Source of the DNA: Flavobacterium foetidum
GTDB lineage: Bacteria; Bacteroidota; Bacteroidia; Flavobacteriales; Flavobacteriaceae
Direction of reading: 5' to 3'
Length of the DNA stretch: 64,000 nt
Assembly: GCF_004634245.1 (NCBI RefSeq)
Contig: NZ_SJTF01000008.1
Coordinates: 1-64,000, forward strand
Part shown: positions 37,601-47,400 of the stretch, piece by piece
Layout: each line of letters opens with the position of its first letter
How positions within the stretch are numbered: position 1 is the stretch's first letter
The notes under the pieces: generated by a model
The model's database searches: none
What the model was told of the DNA's origin: nothing
What the model saw: only the letters and a program-made list of their open reading frames with translations
Made by a program: the position numbers and the translations under genes

Positions 37601-39960
37601 TTTGTGCGGGCACTTCGGTAACATTTACTGCAACTCCGACAAATGGAGGGTCAGCACCAACATACCAATGGTACAATGGAGCAAGTTTGATTCCGAGTGC
37701 TACAAACTCAACTTACACGACTACTGGACTTGCAAACGGGAATACAATCACGGTTCGCATGACATCCAATGCTTCTCCTTGTTTGACAGGAAGTCCGGCA
37801 ACGTCTAATGCGATAAACATGACCGTAAATCCAAATTTGCCAGCTAGTGTTAGTATTGCGGCTTCTCCAGCAGGAGCAATTTGTGCGGGTACTTCGGTAA
37901 CATTTACTGCAACTCCGACAAATGGAGGAACCGCACCAACATACCAATGGTACAATGGAGCAAGTTTGATTCCGAGTGCTACAAACTCAACTTACACGAC
38001 TACTGGACTTGCCAACGGGAATACAATCACGGTTCGCATGACATCCAATGCTTCACCTTGTTTGACAGGAAGTCCGGCAACTTCGAATGCGATAAATGCA
38101 ACTGTAAATCCAGTACCAACAACTCCAACAGCAAATGTTGACAGTAATGTTACTTGTTCGAATACAGGAACTATAACATTAAGCGCTTTGCCATCTTCAG
38201 GAGCTTGGACAATACATCAAACAGGAACAGCATCACAAAATATTCCAGGTACTGGTGGCAGTACTACTATTTCGGGACTTGCGGTTGGAACTTATAATTT
38301 TACAGTTGAAAATGCTTCAGGATGTATTTCGGGTCAGGTAACGGCTGATATTACAGATGATTCTTCTACAACATGGAATGGTACAACTTGGTCGCAAGGG
38401 CTTCCGAATAATTCGAAAGCAGTAATTTTTGCAGCTCCTTTCACGATAACGGCAGACTTACAAGCTTGTTCTCTAACTATAAATTCTGGAAATACTGTAA
38501 CAGTTAATCCAAATGTAACGTTAACAATTACGAATGCGGTAACGACAAATGGCCAATTGATATTCGAAAACAATTCGAGCTTGATTCAGACTACCAATGC
38601 GACAAACAACGGTTATATTACTTACAAACGAAATACCCAGCCAGTAAGACGTTATGATTTTACCTACTGGTCAACGCCAGTGACAGGTGCAGACAACACT
38701 CTTCATAATTTGTCGCCAAATACATTGCTGGACAAATATTACAGTTATGATGCAGCTGGAGAGAAATGGGTAATTAAAAACTACGGAAATGTCAATATGG
38801 AATACGGCGTTGGCTATATCGTGAGAGCTCCTCAATCTTACAGTACGACTGTTCCTGCTATCTACACCGGATCGTTCATCGGTACACCAAACAATGGTCC
38901 TTATACAATACACCCAGTTTCAGGAAATTGGAACCTTATCGGGAATCCGTATCCTTCTGCTCTTGATGCTGAAGAATTGATAGATGTAAACCACCTTGCC
39001 GGAACAGATGTCGGAGCTTTGTACTTCTGGACGCATAACACCCCGCCGAGCAGTTCTATTGGAGGTAGTGCGACAAACAACTATACGAGTAACGATTATG
39101 CGGTATTCAGTCTTACTGGAGGCGTAGTAACCACAAGTGGTGCTGCACAACCTACAGGTTACATTGCATCTGGACAAGGATTCTTTGCACAGCCAGCAGG
39201 AAACGAAATCTTATTCAACAACAGCATGCGAGTGGGAGGTAATAACGCTCAGTTCTTCAAAACAGCTAAGACTTCTAAAATTGAGAAAAATCGTCTATGG
39301 CTGAATTTCACCAACTCTCAAGGAGCTTTCAAACAAGCCCTTATCGGTTACGTTGAAAATGCCACAAACAAAATGGACATAAACTACGATGCCGTAACGA
39401 TGGCAAGCAACAGCTTTGTTGATTTTTACAGCATAAACGATAAAGACCTTTTGACGATTCAGGCAAGGGCGCTTCCTTTCGACAAAGCCGATATTGTTCC
39501 TCTTGGGTACAAGACTACAGTAGCGGGGAATTTCACAATCGGAATCGATCATACTGACGGATTTTTTGCAGAGCAGGCTGTTTATCTTGAAGACAAGAAA
39601 ACGGGAACAATCCATGACCTAAGAACTGCCGATTATACGTTTACAACAGCGGTGGGAACTTTTGCTGACCGTTTTGTACTTCGATACACTTCTAAAACGC
39701 TCGGAACTGGAGACTTTGAAAACATTGACGAAAGTGTGTTGATTGCGGTAAAAGACAAAAAGGTTAGCATTATCTCGACTAAAGAAAATTTAAAAGAAGT
39801 GACTATTTTTAATGTGGGAGGTCAGTTGGTTTTCAATAAAAAGAAAATCAATACAACCGAATTAAGAATTAATGATTTGCAGGTAGCCGACCAAGTTTTA
39901 ATGGTAAAAGTAGCCTTAGAAAATGGCCATACTTTAACGAAGAAGATCATTTTTTATTAG
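34621..39960 (+). CDS. T9SS-exported protein C: Ig-like repeat adhesin, shared C-terminal module
   Basis: A 1779-residue secreted protein. The signal peptide ends TFAQS (about residue 23; start at 34621, or 34627 with the second Met). An unrecognised 160-residue head (WNNPITGTNPNSANP...) precedes a series of Ig-like (Ig_7-type) domains. Four consecutive 93-residue units (36991-38106) are almost identical, each with ICAGTSVTFTATPTNGG and TYQWYNGASLIPSATNST. The shared module starts near 38365 and ends in ENGHTLTKKIIFY, a T9SS signal. The architecture fits a long surface adhesin. The terminal 75 residues diverge more from protein B than the preceding 330 do. Confidence 0.87.
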   Translation: MPMKRKLLLFVIFIVFPCVTFAQSIWNNPITGTNPNSANPYTTGQTVASNLTALGIGRSPNLTGSPANDRYNATGWGTSFNANNYFEFTLTPTAGYKIDFNSLVYTSTSNNISGVSVRSSIDGFASDIATLGVGGGTVSLSGSSFQNVGTIIKFRIYAWGSGVSRTFSIDNFTFNGNVSCIASPTTTGTSICQGDSGVVSATFSPGTGVTTNTFSGSWNAATDPTARIITTSMQNNTNCGFANVVRNYTATTFTVDVSGTYTFKMTDTSDYDGMAYIYSEGLTPGTCGTGWVVGDDDVDGSQREPRMTPSLTAGVVYTLISTTYSNVGGTYTGNYSWTVTPPSGGQVTLATVGWYTQPSGGSLIGTGSPFNPVGVANSGLPNTNTPGTYSFYASAGGTCSGRTVANFVISAKPVISAMTASICSDGNFSVTPVNGTNGTVPSGTTYSWPIPTMPAGVKGGVAGSGASVISGTLTNFSTTAQNVVYTVTPLTGSCSGTPFTVTVTVNPGDVNNRITLAGSTQICNQVQEYNNLTLTAPTGNYFNNVSFASYGLPNGSCGSFTVNNSCHSTLSQSVAESYLLGNSNTVTIAASNSVFDDGCVGLEKRLYIAANYSQPICSGTVPGTISGSLPTGTVTSYLWETSTSASGVFSNAPGTNNTQNYTPTVAITQDTWFRRKVTINGCTNISGLVLVKVTPLPTITHSTTATAICAGTVSTALSYSAVTGTPTSYSIVWNSTPANSFLPVSNASLTTTPINIAIPAAANPGTYTGTLTVRNANGCTSTGTTFTVTVNPNLPASVSIAASPAGAICAGTSVTFTATPTNGGTAPTYQWYNGASLIPSATNSTYTTTGLANGNAITVRMTSNASPCLTGSPATSNAINMTVNPNLPASVSIAASPAGAICAGTSVTFTATPTNGGTAPTYQWYNGASLIPSATNSTYTTTGLANGNAITVRMTSNASPCLTGSPATSNAINMTVNPNLPASVSIAASPAGAICAGTSVTFTATPTNGGSAPTYQWYNGASLIPSATNSTYTTTGLANGNTITVRMTSNASPCLTGSPATSNAINMTVNPNLPASVSIAASPAGAICAGTSVTFTATPTNGGTAPTYQWYNGASLIPSATNSTYTTTGLANGNTITVRMTSNASPCLTGSPATSNAINATVNPVPTTPTANVDSNVTCSNTGTITLSALPSSGAWTIHQTGTASQNIPGTGGSTTISGLAVGTYNFTVENASGCISGQVTADITDDSSTTWNGTTWSQGLPNNSKAVIFAAPFTITADLQACSLTINSGNTVTVNPNVTLTITNAVTTNGQLIFENNSSLIQTTNATNNGYITYKRNTQPVRRYDFTYWSTPVTGADNTLHNLSPNTLLDKYYSYDAAGEKWVIKNYGNVNMEYGVGYIVRAPQSYSTTVPAIYTGSFIGTPNNGPYTIHPVSGNWNLIGNPYPSALDAEELIDVNHLAGTDVGALYFWTHNTPPSSSIGGSATNNYTSNDYAVFSLTGGVVTTSGAAQPTGYIASGQGFFAQPAGNEILFNNSMRVGGNNAQFFKTAKTSKIEKNRLWLNFTNSQGAFKQALIGYVENATNKMDINYDAVTMASNSFVDFYSINDKDLLTIQARALPFDKADIVPLGYKTTVAGNFTIGIDHTDGFFAEQAVYLEDKKTGTIHDLRTADYTFTTAVGTFADRFVLRYTSKTLGTGDFENIDESVLIAVKDKKVSIISTKENLKEVTIFNVGGQLVFNKKKINTTELRINDLQVADQVLMVKVALENGHTLTKKIIFY
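36991..38106 (+). repeat. Four in-frame 279-bp tandem repeats
   Basis: Units begin at 36991, 37270, 37549 and 37828 with an exact period of 279 bases (93 codons). Differences are mostly single, often silent, bases, plus a Thr-to-Ser change near 37651 and Ala-to-Thr in GNAITV/GNTITV. High identity implies recent duplication or ongoing homogenisation. Confidence 0.95.
38561..38760 (+). repeat. Inverted repeat arm (pairs with 30353-30552)
   Basis: Base-for-base match, read by eye, to the reverse complement of 30353-30552. It ends where GGAGAG in this copy corresponds to GGACAG in the other. Weaker but strong similarity continues to about 39650. Confidence 0.88.
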
Positions 39961-39988
39961 TAGTTAAAAGTGCCTTAAAGGACATATT

Positions 39989-40026
39989 AAAAGAGTTCAT
40001 TCTGATAAAAAAGAATGGACTCTTTT
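39989..40026 (+). terminator. Terminator after T9SS cargo gene C
   Basis: Stem AAAAGAGTTCATTCT/AGAATGGACTCTTTT with one mismatch and an 8-base loop, followed by CTTTTTT. It lies 29 bases after the stop. Confidence 0.82.
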
Positions 40027-40126
40027 CTTTTTTAAATATCCCTAAATTTAGGGATTGCATATTAGAACTCAGCTAATTAATTTTAGGTTAATTCTTACTT
40101 TTTAAATTAACCTAAATATTAAGACT

Positions 40127-43100
40127 TTGATTAGAAAATTATTTTATGTGGCAATCATAGTTCTTTTTCCCCCTAAAGCATTTCTTTTCGCGCAACAGGG
40201 AAAGATGGATTCTTTTTTTAACACTCTGGATGATGGGCTGAGTGGTGATGGATTTGATAATGCCGTGAGAGTGTTAGCACTGCAACCCGATGGCAATATG
40301 ATTGTCGGAGGTGACTTTTTGAGTTTAAATGGGGTTCCGCTATCTTATTTAAGCCGATTGAAACCAGATGGATCAGTAGATGAAGATTTTTTGTTAGGCA
40401 CCGGCTTGAATGGTAAAGTTTATTCCGTTTTTCTAATGCCCGATGGTAAAATTCTAGTCGGAGGAAGTTTTACGTCTTTTAACGGACATAGTGCTAATAG
40501 ATTGGTACGATTAAATGCCGATGGTTCATACGATGCTTCATTCAATTCAAGCACGGGTTCTCCAACGGGAATTATTTATGATATTGCTGTACAATCTGAC
40601 GGGAAAATTGTAATTGTGGGAAGTTTTACAAAATACAATAATGTCACCGTAAATCGTATTGCTCGTATTTTTCCGGATGGTACTCTTGATACCTCTTTTT
40701 CTACAGGAGTGGGTTCCTCTCTTAATATTACAAGTGTCAAAGCCTTATCTGATGGAAAACTTATTATTGGAGGTAATTTTTCTTCTTTTAGCGGTAGTGC
40801 GGCAAATCGTATTGCAAGATTGAATTCCAATGGAACTATAGATGTAAGTTTTAACACCGGTAGTGCCTTCAACGATGACGTAAATGCTATTGAAATTCAA
40901 ACCGACGGAAAAATCGTTGTTGGAGGTAATTTTACCGAATTTAACGGAAGTAATGCAAATCGAATCATTCGTCTTAATAGCGACGGAACCCGTGATAGTG
41001 CCTTTAACACAACAGGTTCAGGATTTAGCAAAGAAGGTGTTCAGATTTTAAAAATTGATTCTGAAGGAAATATTATGGCAGGAGGTTCGTTTACTGGCTT
41101 TTATAATGGAGCCGATGTCAATCGAGTGGTTTTGCTTAATCCGAATGGCGATATCAATACTGATTTTGACATTGGTTCGGGACCTGCATCGGCCCAGGTT
41201 TTGGCTTTAGCTTTTGATGATGAAAAATCATGGTTTATAGGTGGTTCATTTTCTATTTTTGATGGAGAAAATCAAGGCAGATTAGCCAAAGTTGATAGCG
41301 AAGGAGTACACGACATTTCATACTTAGCAGCTGGAGTAGGTTTTGATAATTCTGTTTTTGATATTCAGGCTTTAGAGAACAATAAAATAATCGCTGCAGG
41401 AAGTTTTAAAAAGTTTAATGGCAATCCATCTTCGAGAATTGCGTGTTTGTTGGAAGACGGTACCTTAGATCCTGATTTTAATAAAAACAGCAACGGTGCT
41501 GATAATCTAATAAAAGCTCTGATTAAACAAACGGATGGAAAAATTATAGCAGCAGGAAATTTTTTAAAATACAACGATACAGGTTCAAGCCGTATTGTAC
41601 GAATTTTGAGCGATGGTTCTATTGACGCTAGTTTTAATATCGGAAAAGGATTTAATAATCAGGTTTATTGCTTAGCCTTACAGTCAGACGATAAAATAAT
41701 TGCAGCAGGAAATTTTGCTTCGTACAACGGAATTGCAGCAGGAAAAATTGTCCGAATACTGCCCAACGGATCTCGTGACACCAGTTTCAATCCGGGAAGT
41801 GGTGCAGACGGAATTATACAATCGGTTATTGTACAGCCTGACGGGAAAATTCTGGTTGGGGGTAATTTTTCAAATTTTAATGGCATAGAACACCCAAGAC
41901 TTGTGCGTCTTAATTCTGATGGTAGTATAGATTCTTCGTTTACTATAGGTTTTGGTTTTGATAAATATATCTATGCCATGGCGTTGCAACCTGATGGTAA
42001 AATAGTAATAGGAGGAAACTTTTTGACATTTAATTTGATTTCACAAAAGCGAATTCTACGATTGAATTCAGACGGTAGTTTAGATAACAGTTTCAACTCA
42101 GGAGCAGGTTTTAGCAAAGGAGATGTACGCAGTATTTTTGTACAGCCAGATAACAGGATTCTTATTGGAGGAAGTTTTTCAGGAACTTATAAAAATAGTC
42201 CTTCACTGCGATTGATACGTGTAATGCAAGACGGGAATTTTGATCCGTCATTCTCGGTTTCGCTCAATAATACATTGTATTCTATGAGGGTTTCTGCAGA
42301 CTATAGATTGGTGATTGGCGGGAATTTTAATTCGGTCTCAGGGATTTCCAAACATCGAATAGCAAAATTAAAATTATGTTTGGATTCAACCGTTTGGGAT
42401 GGAAATAATTGGTCAAACGGATTCCCATCTGGAGGTAAGGAAGTTGTGTTTAAAGAAAGTTTCCCTAATCTGACTTCGGCAAATGTTTGCAGTTGCACGA
42501 TCGAAGGCCAAAAAACAGTTACATTATTAAGTGGGAATACTTTAGGAATTGAGTTTTCTTATACAGGTTTAGGAACCCTTGTTCTTGAAAATTCTGCAAG
42601 TCTTTATCAGTCAGATGACGAGATGGTAAATACTGGTATCATACATTTAAAAAGAAAAACACAGCCAGTATTAAAATTTGATTTTACTTATTGGTCATCT
42701 CCAGTTGATCATCAAAAGCTGATTGATTTTTCTCCTAATACTTTAGTAGATAAGTACTATTCTTATAATGATGTTTTAGAGAAGTGGAAAATTGAACTTC
42801 CTGAAAGCTTTATGACAGTCGGAAAAGGTTACCTTATTAGAGCGCCTCAGAATTATTCGTCCACGCAGAGATCCGTATTTGAAGGTGTTTTTAAAGGTGT
42901 TCCTAACAATGGAAAAGTCGAAATAAAATTTGAGAAAGCCGATAGTTTTTGTTTAGTGGGAAATCCCTATCCTTCAGCTGTTGATGCTGCGCTCTTTTTG
43001 AAGAAAAACACATCAAAAACTAAAGGAGCTCTTTATTTCTGGACGCACAATACTCCAATAACAAATAATAATTATTCAGCCGACGATTACGCTGTTTATA

Positions 43101-43978
43101 ATCTTTTGGGCGGAACAGCTACGCGTCCTGCGCTTTCATCGGGAATCAATGACTCAGAACCAGATGGTACGATTGCCACGGGACAATCTTTTTTTATTCA
43201 AAGTAACACTTCTGGCACTATCGAATTTAACAACAGTATGCGCATTTCTGGTCGAAATAGCTCTTTTTTTAAACCCTTCAAAAAAGAGATAAATACAAAC
43301 ACTGATGAAAAGCATCGAGCCTGGATTAATCTAGAAAATTCTGATGGAGTCTTTAAGCAGATTTTGGTTGGATATACCCCAGATGCTTCTAATTCTTTTG
43401 ATTTGATGTACGATGCTGAAGATATGAATGCCAACGCAGCAGCTGATTTCTACAGTCTGGCAGACCAGAAAAAATTGGTTATTCAGGGACGGGCAATGGA
43501 AACGGCAGAAAATGACATAATTGTCCTAGGATTTAGTACGGTTTTAAAGGGAAATTTCAATCTAAAGTTAGATCACCAAGATGGCTTTTTTAATGAAGCA
43601 GATTTATATCTAGAAGATCGAGATTTGAAGATTACCCATAATCTCTCAAACGGTCCGTATAATTTTAACTCAGAAGTCGGTACTTTTAACGAACGCTTTA
43701 TTTTAAAATTCAAAAAGGAGTTGTTAAACACTCCTGATTATCTGGCTAATAATGCCGAGCTATTTGTTGGTGTAAAGAAAAATACAATTACTATTGAATC
43801 TCAAAATCAAGTCATTAGAAAAGTCACTATTTATGACGTCTCAGGTAATCAACTCTATGCTACTACAGTTTTAAAAAATAAGATCCACATTGACGATTTG
43901 CGTACAAACCATCAGGTCTTATTTTTAAGAATTCTTTTAAATGATGATACAGTCCAAACCAAAAAAATAATTTTTTAA
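40127..43978 (+). CDS. T9SS-exported protein D: 14 delta-60 repeats, shared C-terminal module
   Basis: A 1283-residue secreted protein starting with TTG (signal peptide ...VLFPPKAFLFAQ). About residues 40-745 hold fourteen delta-60/DUF5122 units of about 51 residues, each built like LQPDGKIVIGGNF-(x)-RILRLNSDGSLDNSF. These units form beta-propeller blades, and fourteen would make two seven-bladed rings. The shared module follows from about 42380 (VWDGNNWSNGFPSGGK; FDFTYWSSPV; LVDKYYSYN; GALYFWTHN) and ends VQTKKIIF, a T9SS signal. This copy of the module is the most divergent of the five. The ligand is unknown. Confidence 0.87.
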   Translation: MIRKLFYVAIIVLFPPKAFLFAQQGKMDSFFNTLDDGLSGDGFDNAVRVLALQPDGNMIVGGDFLSLNGVPLSYLSRLKPDGSVDEDFLLGTGLNGKVYSVFLMPDGKILVGGSFTSFNGHSANRLVRLNADGSYDASFNSSTGSPTGIIYDIAVQSDGKIVIVGSFTKYNNVTVNRIARIFPDGTLDTSFSTGVGSSLNITSVKALSDGKLIIGGNFSSFSGSAANRIARLNSNGTIDVSFNTGSAFNDDVNAIEIQTDGKIVVGGNFTEFNGSNANRIIRLNSDGTRDSAFNTTGSGFSKEGVQILKIDSEGNIMAGGSFTGFYNGADVNRVVLLNPNGDINTDFDIGSGPASAQVLALAFDDEKSWFIGGSFSIFDGENQGRLAKVDSEGVHDISYLAAGVGFDNSVFDIQALENNKIIAAGSFKKFNGNPSSRIACLLEDGTLDPDFNKNSNGADNLIKALIKQTDGKIIAAGNFLKYNDTGSSRIVRILSDGSIDASFNIGKGFNNQVYCLALQSDDKIIAAGNFASYNGIAAGKIVRILPNGSRDTSFNPGSGADGIIQSVIVQPDGKILVGGNFSNFNGIEHPRLVRLNSDGSIDSSFTIGFGFDKYIYAMALQPDGKIVIGGNFLTFNLISQKRILRLNSDGSLDNSFNSGAGFSKGDVRSIFVQPDNRILIGGSFSGTYKNSPSLRLIRVMQDGNFDPSFSVSLNNTLYSMRVSADYRLVIGGNFNSVSGISKHRIAKLKLCLDSTVWDGNNWSNGFPSGGKEVVFKESFPNLTSANVCSCTIEGQKTVTLLSGNTLGIEFSYTGLGTLVLENSASLYQSDDEMVNTGIIHLKRKTQPVLKFDFTYWSSPVDHQKLIDFSPNTLVDKYYSYNDVLEKWKIELPESFMTVGKGYLIRAPQNYSSTQRSVFEGVFKGVPNNGKVEIKFEKADSFCLVGNPYPSAVDAALFLKKNTSKTKGALYFWTHNTPITNNNYSADDYAVYNLLGGTATRPALSSGINDSEPDGTIATGQSFFIQSNTSGTIEFNNSMRISGRNSSFFKPFKKEINTNTDEKHRAWINLENSDGVFKQILVGYTPDASNSFDLMYDAEDMNANAAADFYSLADQKKLVIQGRAMETAENDIIVLGFSTVLKGNFNLKLDHQDGFFNEADLYLEDRDLKITHNLSNGPYNFNSEVGTFNERFILKFKKELLNTPDYLANNAELFVGVKKNTITIESQNQVIRKVTIYDVSGNQLYATTVLKNKIHIDDLRTNHQVLFLRILLNDDTVQTKKIIF

Positions 43979-43984
43979 GATTTG

Positions 43985-44015
43985 AAATCCAACTTTACTG
44001 GTTGGATTTTTTTTA
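43985..44015 (+). terminator. Terminator after T9SS cargo gene D
   Basis: Stem AAATCCAAC/GTTGGATTT with loop TTTACTG and a long T run, 7 bases after the stop. Confidence 0.9.
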
Positions 44016-44475
44016 TGGAATTAAAATCTAAAATAGGACGCCGAAATAAGGTTAAATTGAATTAACCAAACTCATTTTTTACTGAAAATTTAACAGTTTT
44101 TTCTTATAATTGAATAAAGTATGTTCTAAGGTGTTAAAATTCAATGTTTTAACCTAAAACCTGTAATTTAGCGTAAATAAAATCGTACCTTGTTGTAAAT
44201 TTTTGTCGACAAATAACATTAAAATCCGACGAAACAAAACCATATAAGCCATTAACATTATTTTTTCTACTTCATTTTTACAAAAAAACTTAGTTTTTTA
44301 GATTGTATAAGCCCTCAGAAATTGACTGAATTTTAAAGCCTTTTTTTGAGAATAACTACATTTCTTAAAAGATTTTTTTTTTCCTTTTAAGAATGCTTTT
44401 TTGAAAAGTGTTTTAAAATTTATAAATGATTTTTTAATAAGCCAGTATTCGATTTTTAATTTTAAAATACCACCA
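44016..44475. other. Long AT-rich leader region before T9SS cargo gene E
   Basis: About 460 bases without a supported gene. A perfect hairpin TTCTTAAAAG/CTTTTAAGAA lies at 44362-44393 with a T-rich loop. No exact TAnnTTTG box is visible, so the promoter of the following gene is not located. A TTG-initiated in-frame extension from 44401 is possible but unlikely. Confidence 0.5.
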
Positions 44476-47400
44476 ATGAAAAAAAAATTACTTTCGACGC
44501 CCCGTACTTTTCAAATTTTTAATGACTCCTTAATAGCTTCTTGCTATAATTTACGGCAAGCTATCTCTAAAATATTTCTACCAGTCATCCTGTTTTTTGT
44601 TTCTAATTTAATACACGGACAGGCGACTGTTTCCCATACCTTTGACACAAATAACTCTATCATAGTTCCCAACGGTCTGACTTCGATGAATATTCAGGCA
44701 TGGGGAGGTGGTGGATCCGGAGGTGGAGCGACCAACTTACCTGCACTTCAGGGGCGATCTGGGTCTGGAGGTGGAGCAGGAGCACGCGCCACAGCTACTA
44801 TTACAGTTACGCCTGGAGCTACTATATCCGCTTTGGTTGCGACTGCCGTTTCAGGAACAGCAGGAGGAAATGGAACTGCAGGAAATCCTTCGACTATTTC
44901 AGGATTTCAGTCGTCTATTTTTGCCCCGGGAGGTTCTGGAGGATTGGGTAATACTGCAGGAGGTACTCTAGCTGGAGGAGCCGGTGGGACAGTAGCCGCA
45001 GGTGCTGGTACGGTAACTGCTGGAGGAGATGGAGGACAGGGATTTACATCTGGATTAGCTGCACTATTTACATCTGGAGCAGGAGGAAGTTCTCCCGGCG
45101 GTGGAACTGGTGGGGCGAGCCATACTAGTGTAATTGGAGGAGTCAACGAAAATGGACTTCCCGGAGGAATACCAGGCGGAGGCGGAAGTGGGGGAATCAT
45201 TACTAATACGGGAGAAGTTAGAGCAGGAGGTGCAGGTGCTGCTGGTCGTGTTATTATTAGCTATACTTGTCCAACCTACAGCCTTACTTCTACAAGCGCT
45301 GCTCCAACTTGCACAAGTTCGGGAACAACAGTGGTGACAGTGACAGGAGCAGCGGCCAATCTACCAGTTGGATCTTATACTGTTACTTACAATCGGAGTA
45401 CTCCCAGCGGATCTAATCTTACAGCCACTTTGAGTGTTGCAACTGCTGGAACGGGTACTTTTACTGCTACAGGTTTAACTACAGCTGGTACGAGTACGAT
45501 TACAATAATCTCTATACGATCAGAAGGTTGTACCTCTACAGTAAATTCAAATAACACAGCGAGTGTAGTAGTTTCAGCGCCTTCGGTGGGTGGTGCAGTT
45601 GCTGGAACGACCACAATTTGCTCGGGTGCGACAAGCGGAACTTTAACATTAAGCGGTCATACAGGAACAATAGTAAGATGGCAGTCATCAACAGATGGAT
45701 TTACAACTTTTACAAATATTGCCAATACTACAACAACATATGCCTCAGGACCATTAACTGCTACAACACAATTTAGAGCAGTAATTCAAAACGGGGTATG
45801 CGCAACTGCGAATTCAACTCCAGCTGTAATAACCGTAAATCCTTTACCACAAGGAAGCTTGACAGCCAATGGGCCATTTTGCGATACGGGCGCAGGGCAG
45901 CTTACCTTTACGGCTAGTGCAGGAACAGGACCCTATACTGTTGTTTATAATGATGGAACAGCAAATCGCACGGTCGCTAATGTTGTAAGCGGAACACCAT
46001 TTAATGTTTTTACTACTCCAGTAACAAGCACTACGACTTATACTCTGGTATCGGTTACAGGAGCAAATAGCTGTGTGCGAACTACTGGTTTTACAGGACC
46101 TTCAGCAACGATTACAGTCGGTATTACGCCACGAGGAAGTTTAACTTCCAATGGCCCACTTTGTTCGACAGGTACTGGGCAATTAACCTTTACAGCTACT
46201 GAGGGAATGGCTCCTTTTACTATTGTTTATAATGATGGTACAGCCAACCGTACTGTTACGGGAGTAGTGAGTGGTACGCCGTTTAATACATTTATTAATC
46301 CAGTAACAAGTAATACAACTTACACTTTAGTTTCAGTAACGGGAGCAGATTCCTGTGTCAGAACTAGCGGTTTTCCTACTGGGCCCACAACAATTACCGT
46401 GAATCCATCTCCTCAAGGCAGTTTGACAGCTAATGGCCCTTTTTGTGCAACTGGCGCAGGTCAGCTGACTTTTACGGCAACTGCCGGAACAGGGCCTTAT
46501 ACCGTTGTTTATAACGATGGAACAGCCAATCGTACTGTAACAGGAGTAGTAAGCGGCACGCCTTTTAATACTGCAATTGCGTCAGTCACAAATACTACAA
46601 CATATACACTGGTTTCAGTTACTGGAGCTAACTCTTGCGTTAGGACTACTGGTTTTACAGCAGGCTCGGCAACGATTACTGTAAATCCTCTGCCTCAAGG
46701 AAGTTTGACTGCCAATGGCCCGTTTTGTACAACAGGCGCTGGTCAGCTGACTTTTACCGCAACAGCGGGAACAGGGCCTTATACTGTTGTTTATAACGAT
46801 GGAACAGCCAACCGTACGGTTAGTGGAGTAACAAGCGGTACGCCGTTCAACACCTTTACGACTCCAGTTACCGCTACGACCACTTATACTTTGGTTTCCG
46901 TAACCGGTGCTAATTCTTGTATTAGAAGCAGTGGCTTTACGACAGGTTCGGCAACGATTACCATAAATCCACTACCGCAAGGAAGCTTGACGGCCAATGG
47001 CCCTTTTTGTGAAACAGGCGCTGGTCAGCTTACTTTTACGGCAACTGCCGGAACGGGGCCTTATACTGTTGTTTATAACGATGGAACAGCCAACCGTACA
47101 GCCAATAATGTCACAAGCGGTACGCCGTTCAACACCTTTGCGACTCCGGTCACCGCTACGACCACTTATACTTTGGTTTCCGTAACTGGTGCCAATTCAT
47201 GTATTAGAAACAGCGGCTTTTCGGCAGGCTCGGCAACGATTACCGTAAATCCTCTGCCTCAAGGAAGCTTGACTGCCAATGGCCCTTTTTGTGCAACCGG
47301 AGCAGGTCAGCTTACTTTTACAGCAACTGCGGGAACGGGGCCTTATACAGTTGTTTATAATGATGGAACAGCCAACCGTACAGTCAATAATGTTACAAGC

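Noticed and set aside
36991..38106. CRISPR-like regular repeats
   Set aside because: The units are contiguous, coding and 279 bp long with no spacers; they are protein repeats.
44907..45200. Proline-rich minus-strand ORF opposite the glycine-rich head of protein E
   Set aside because: The reverse complement of glycine codons gives proline codons; no start context or homology.
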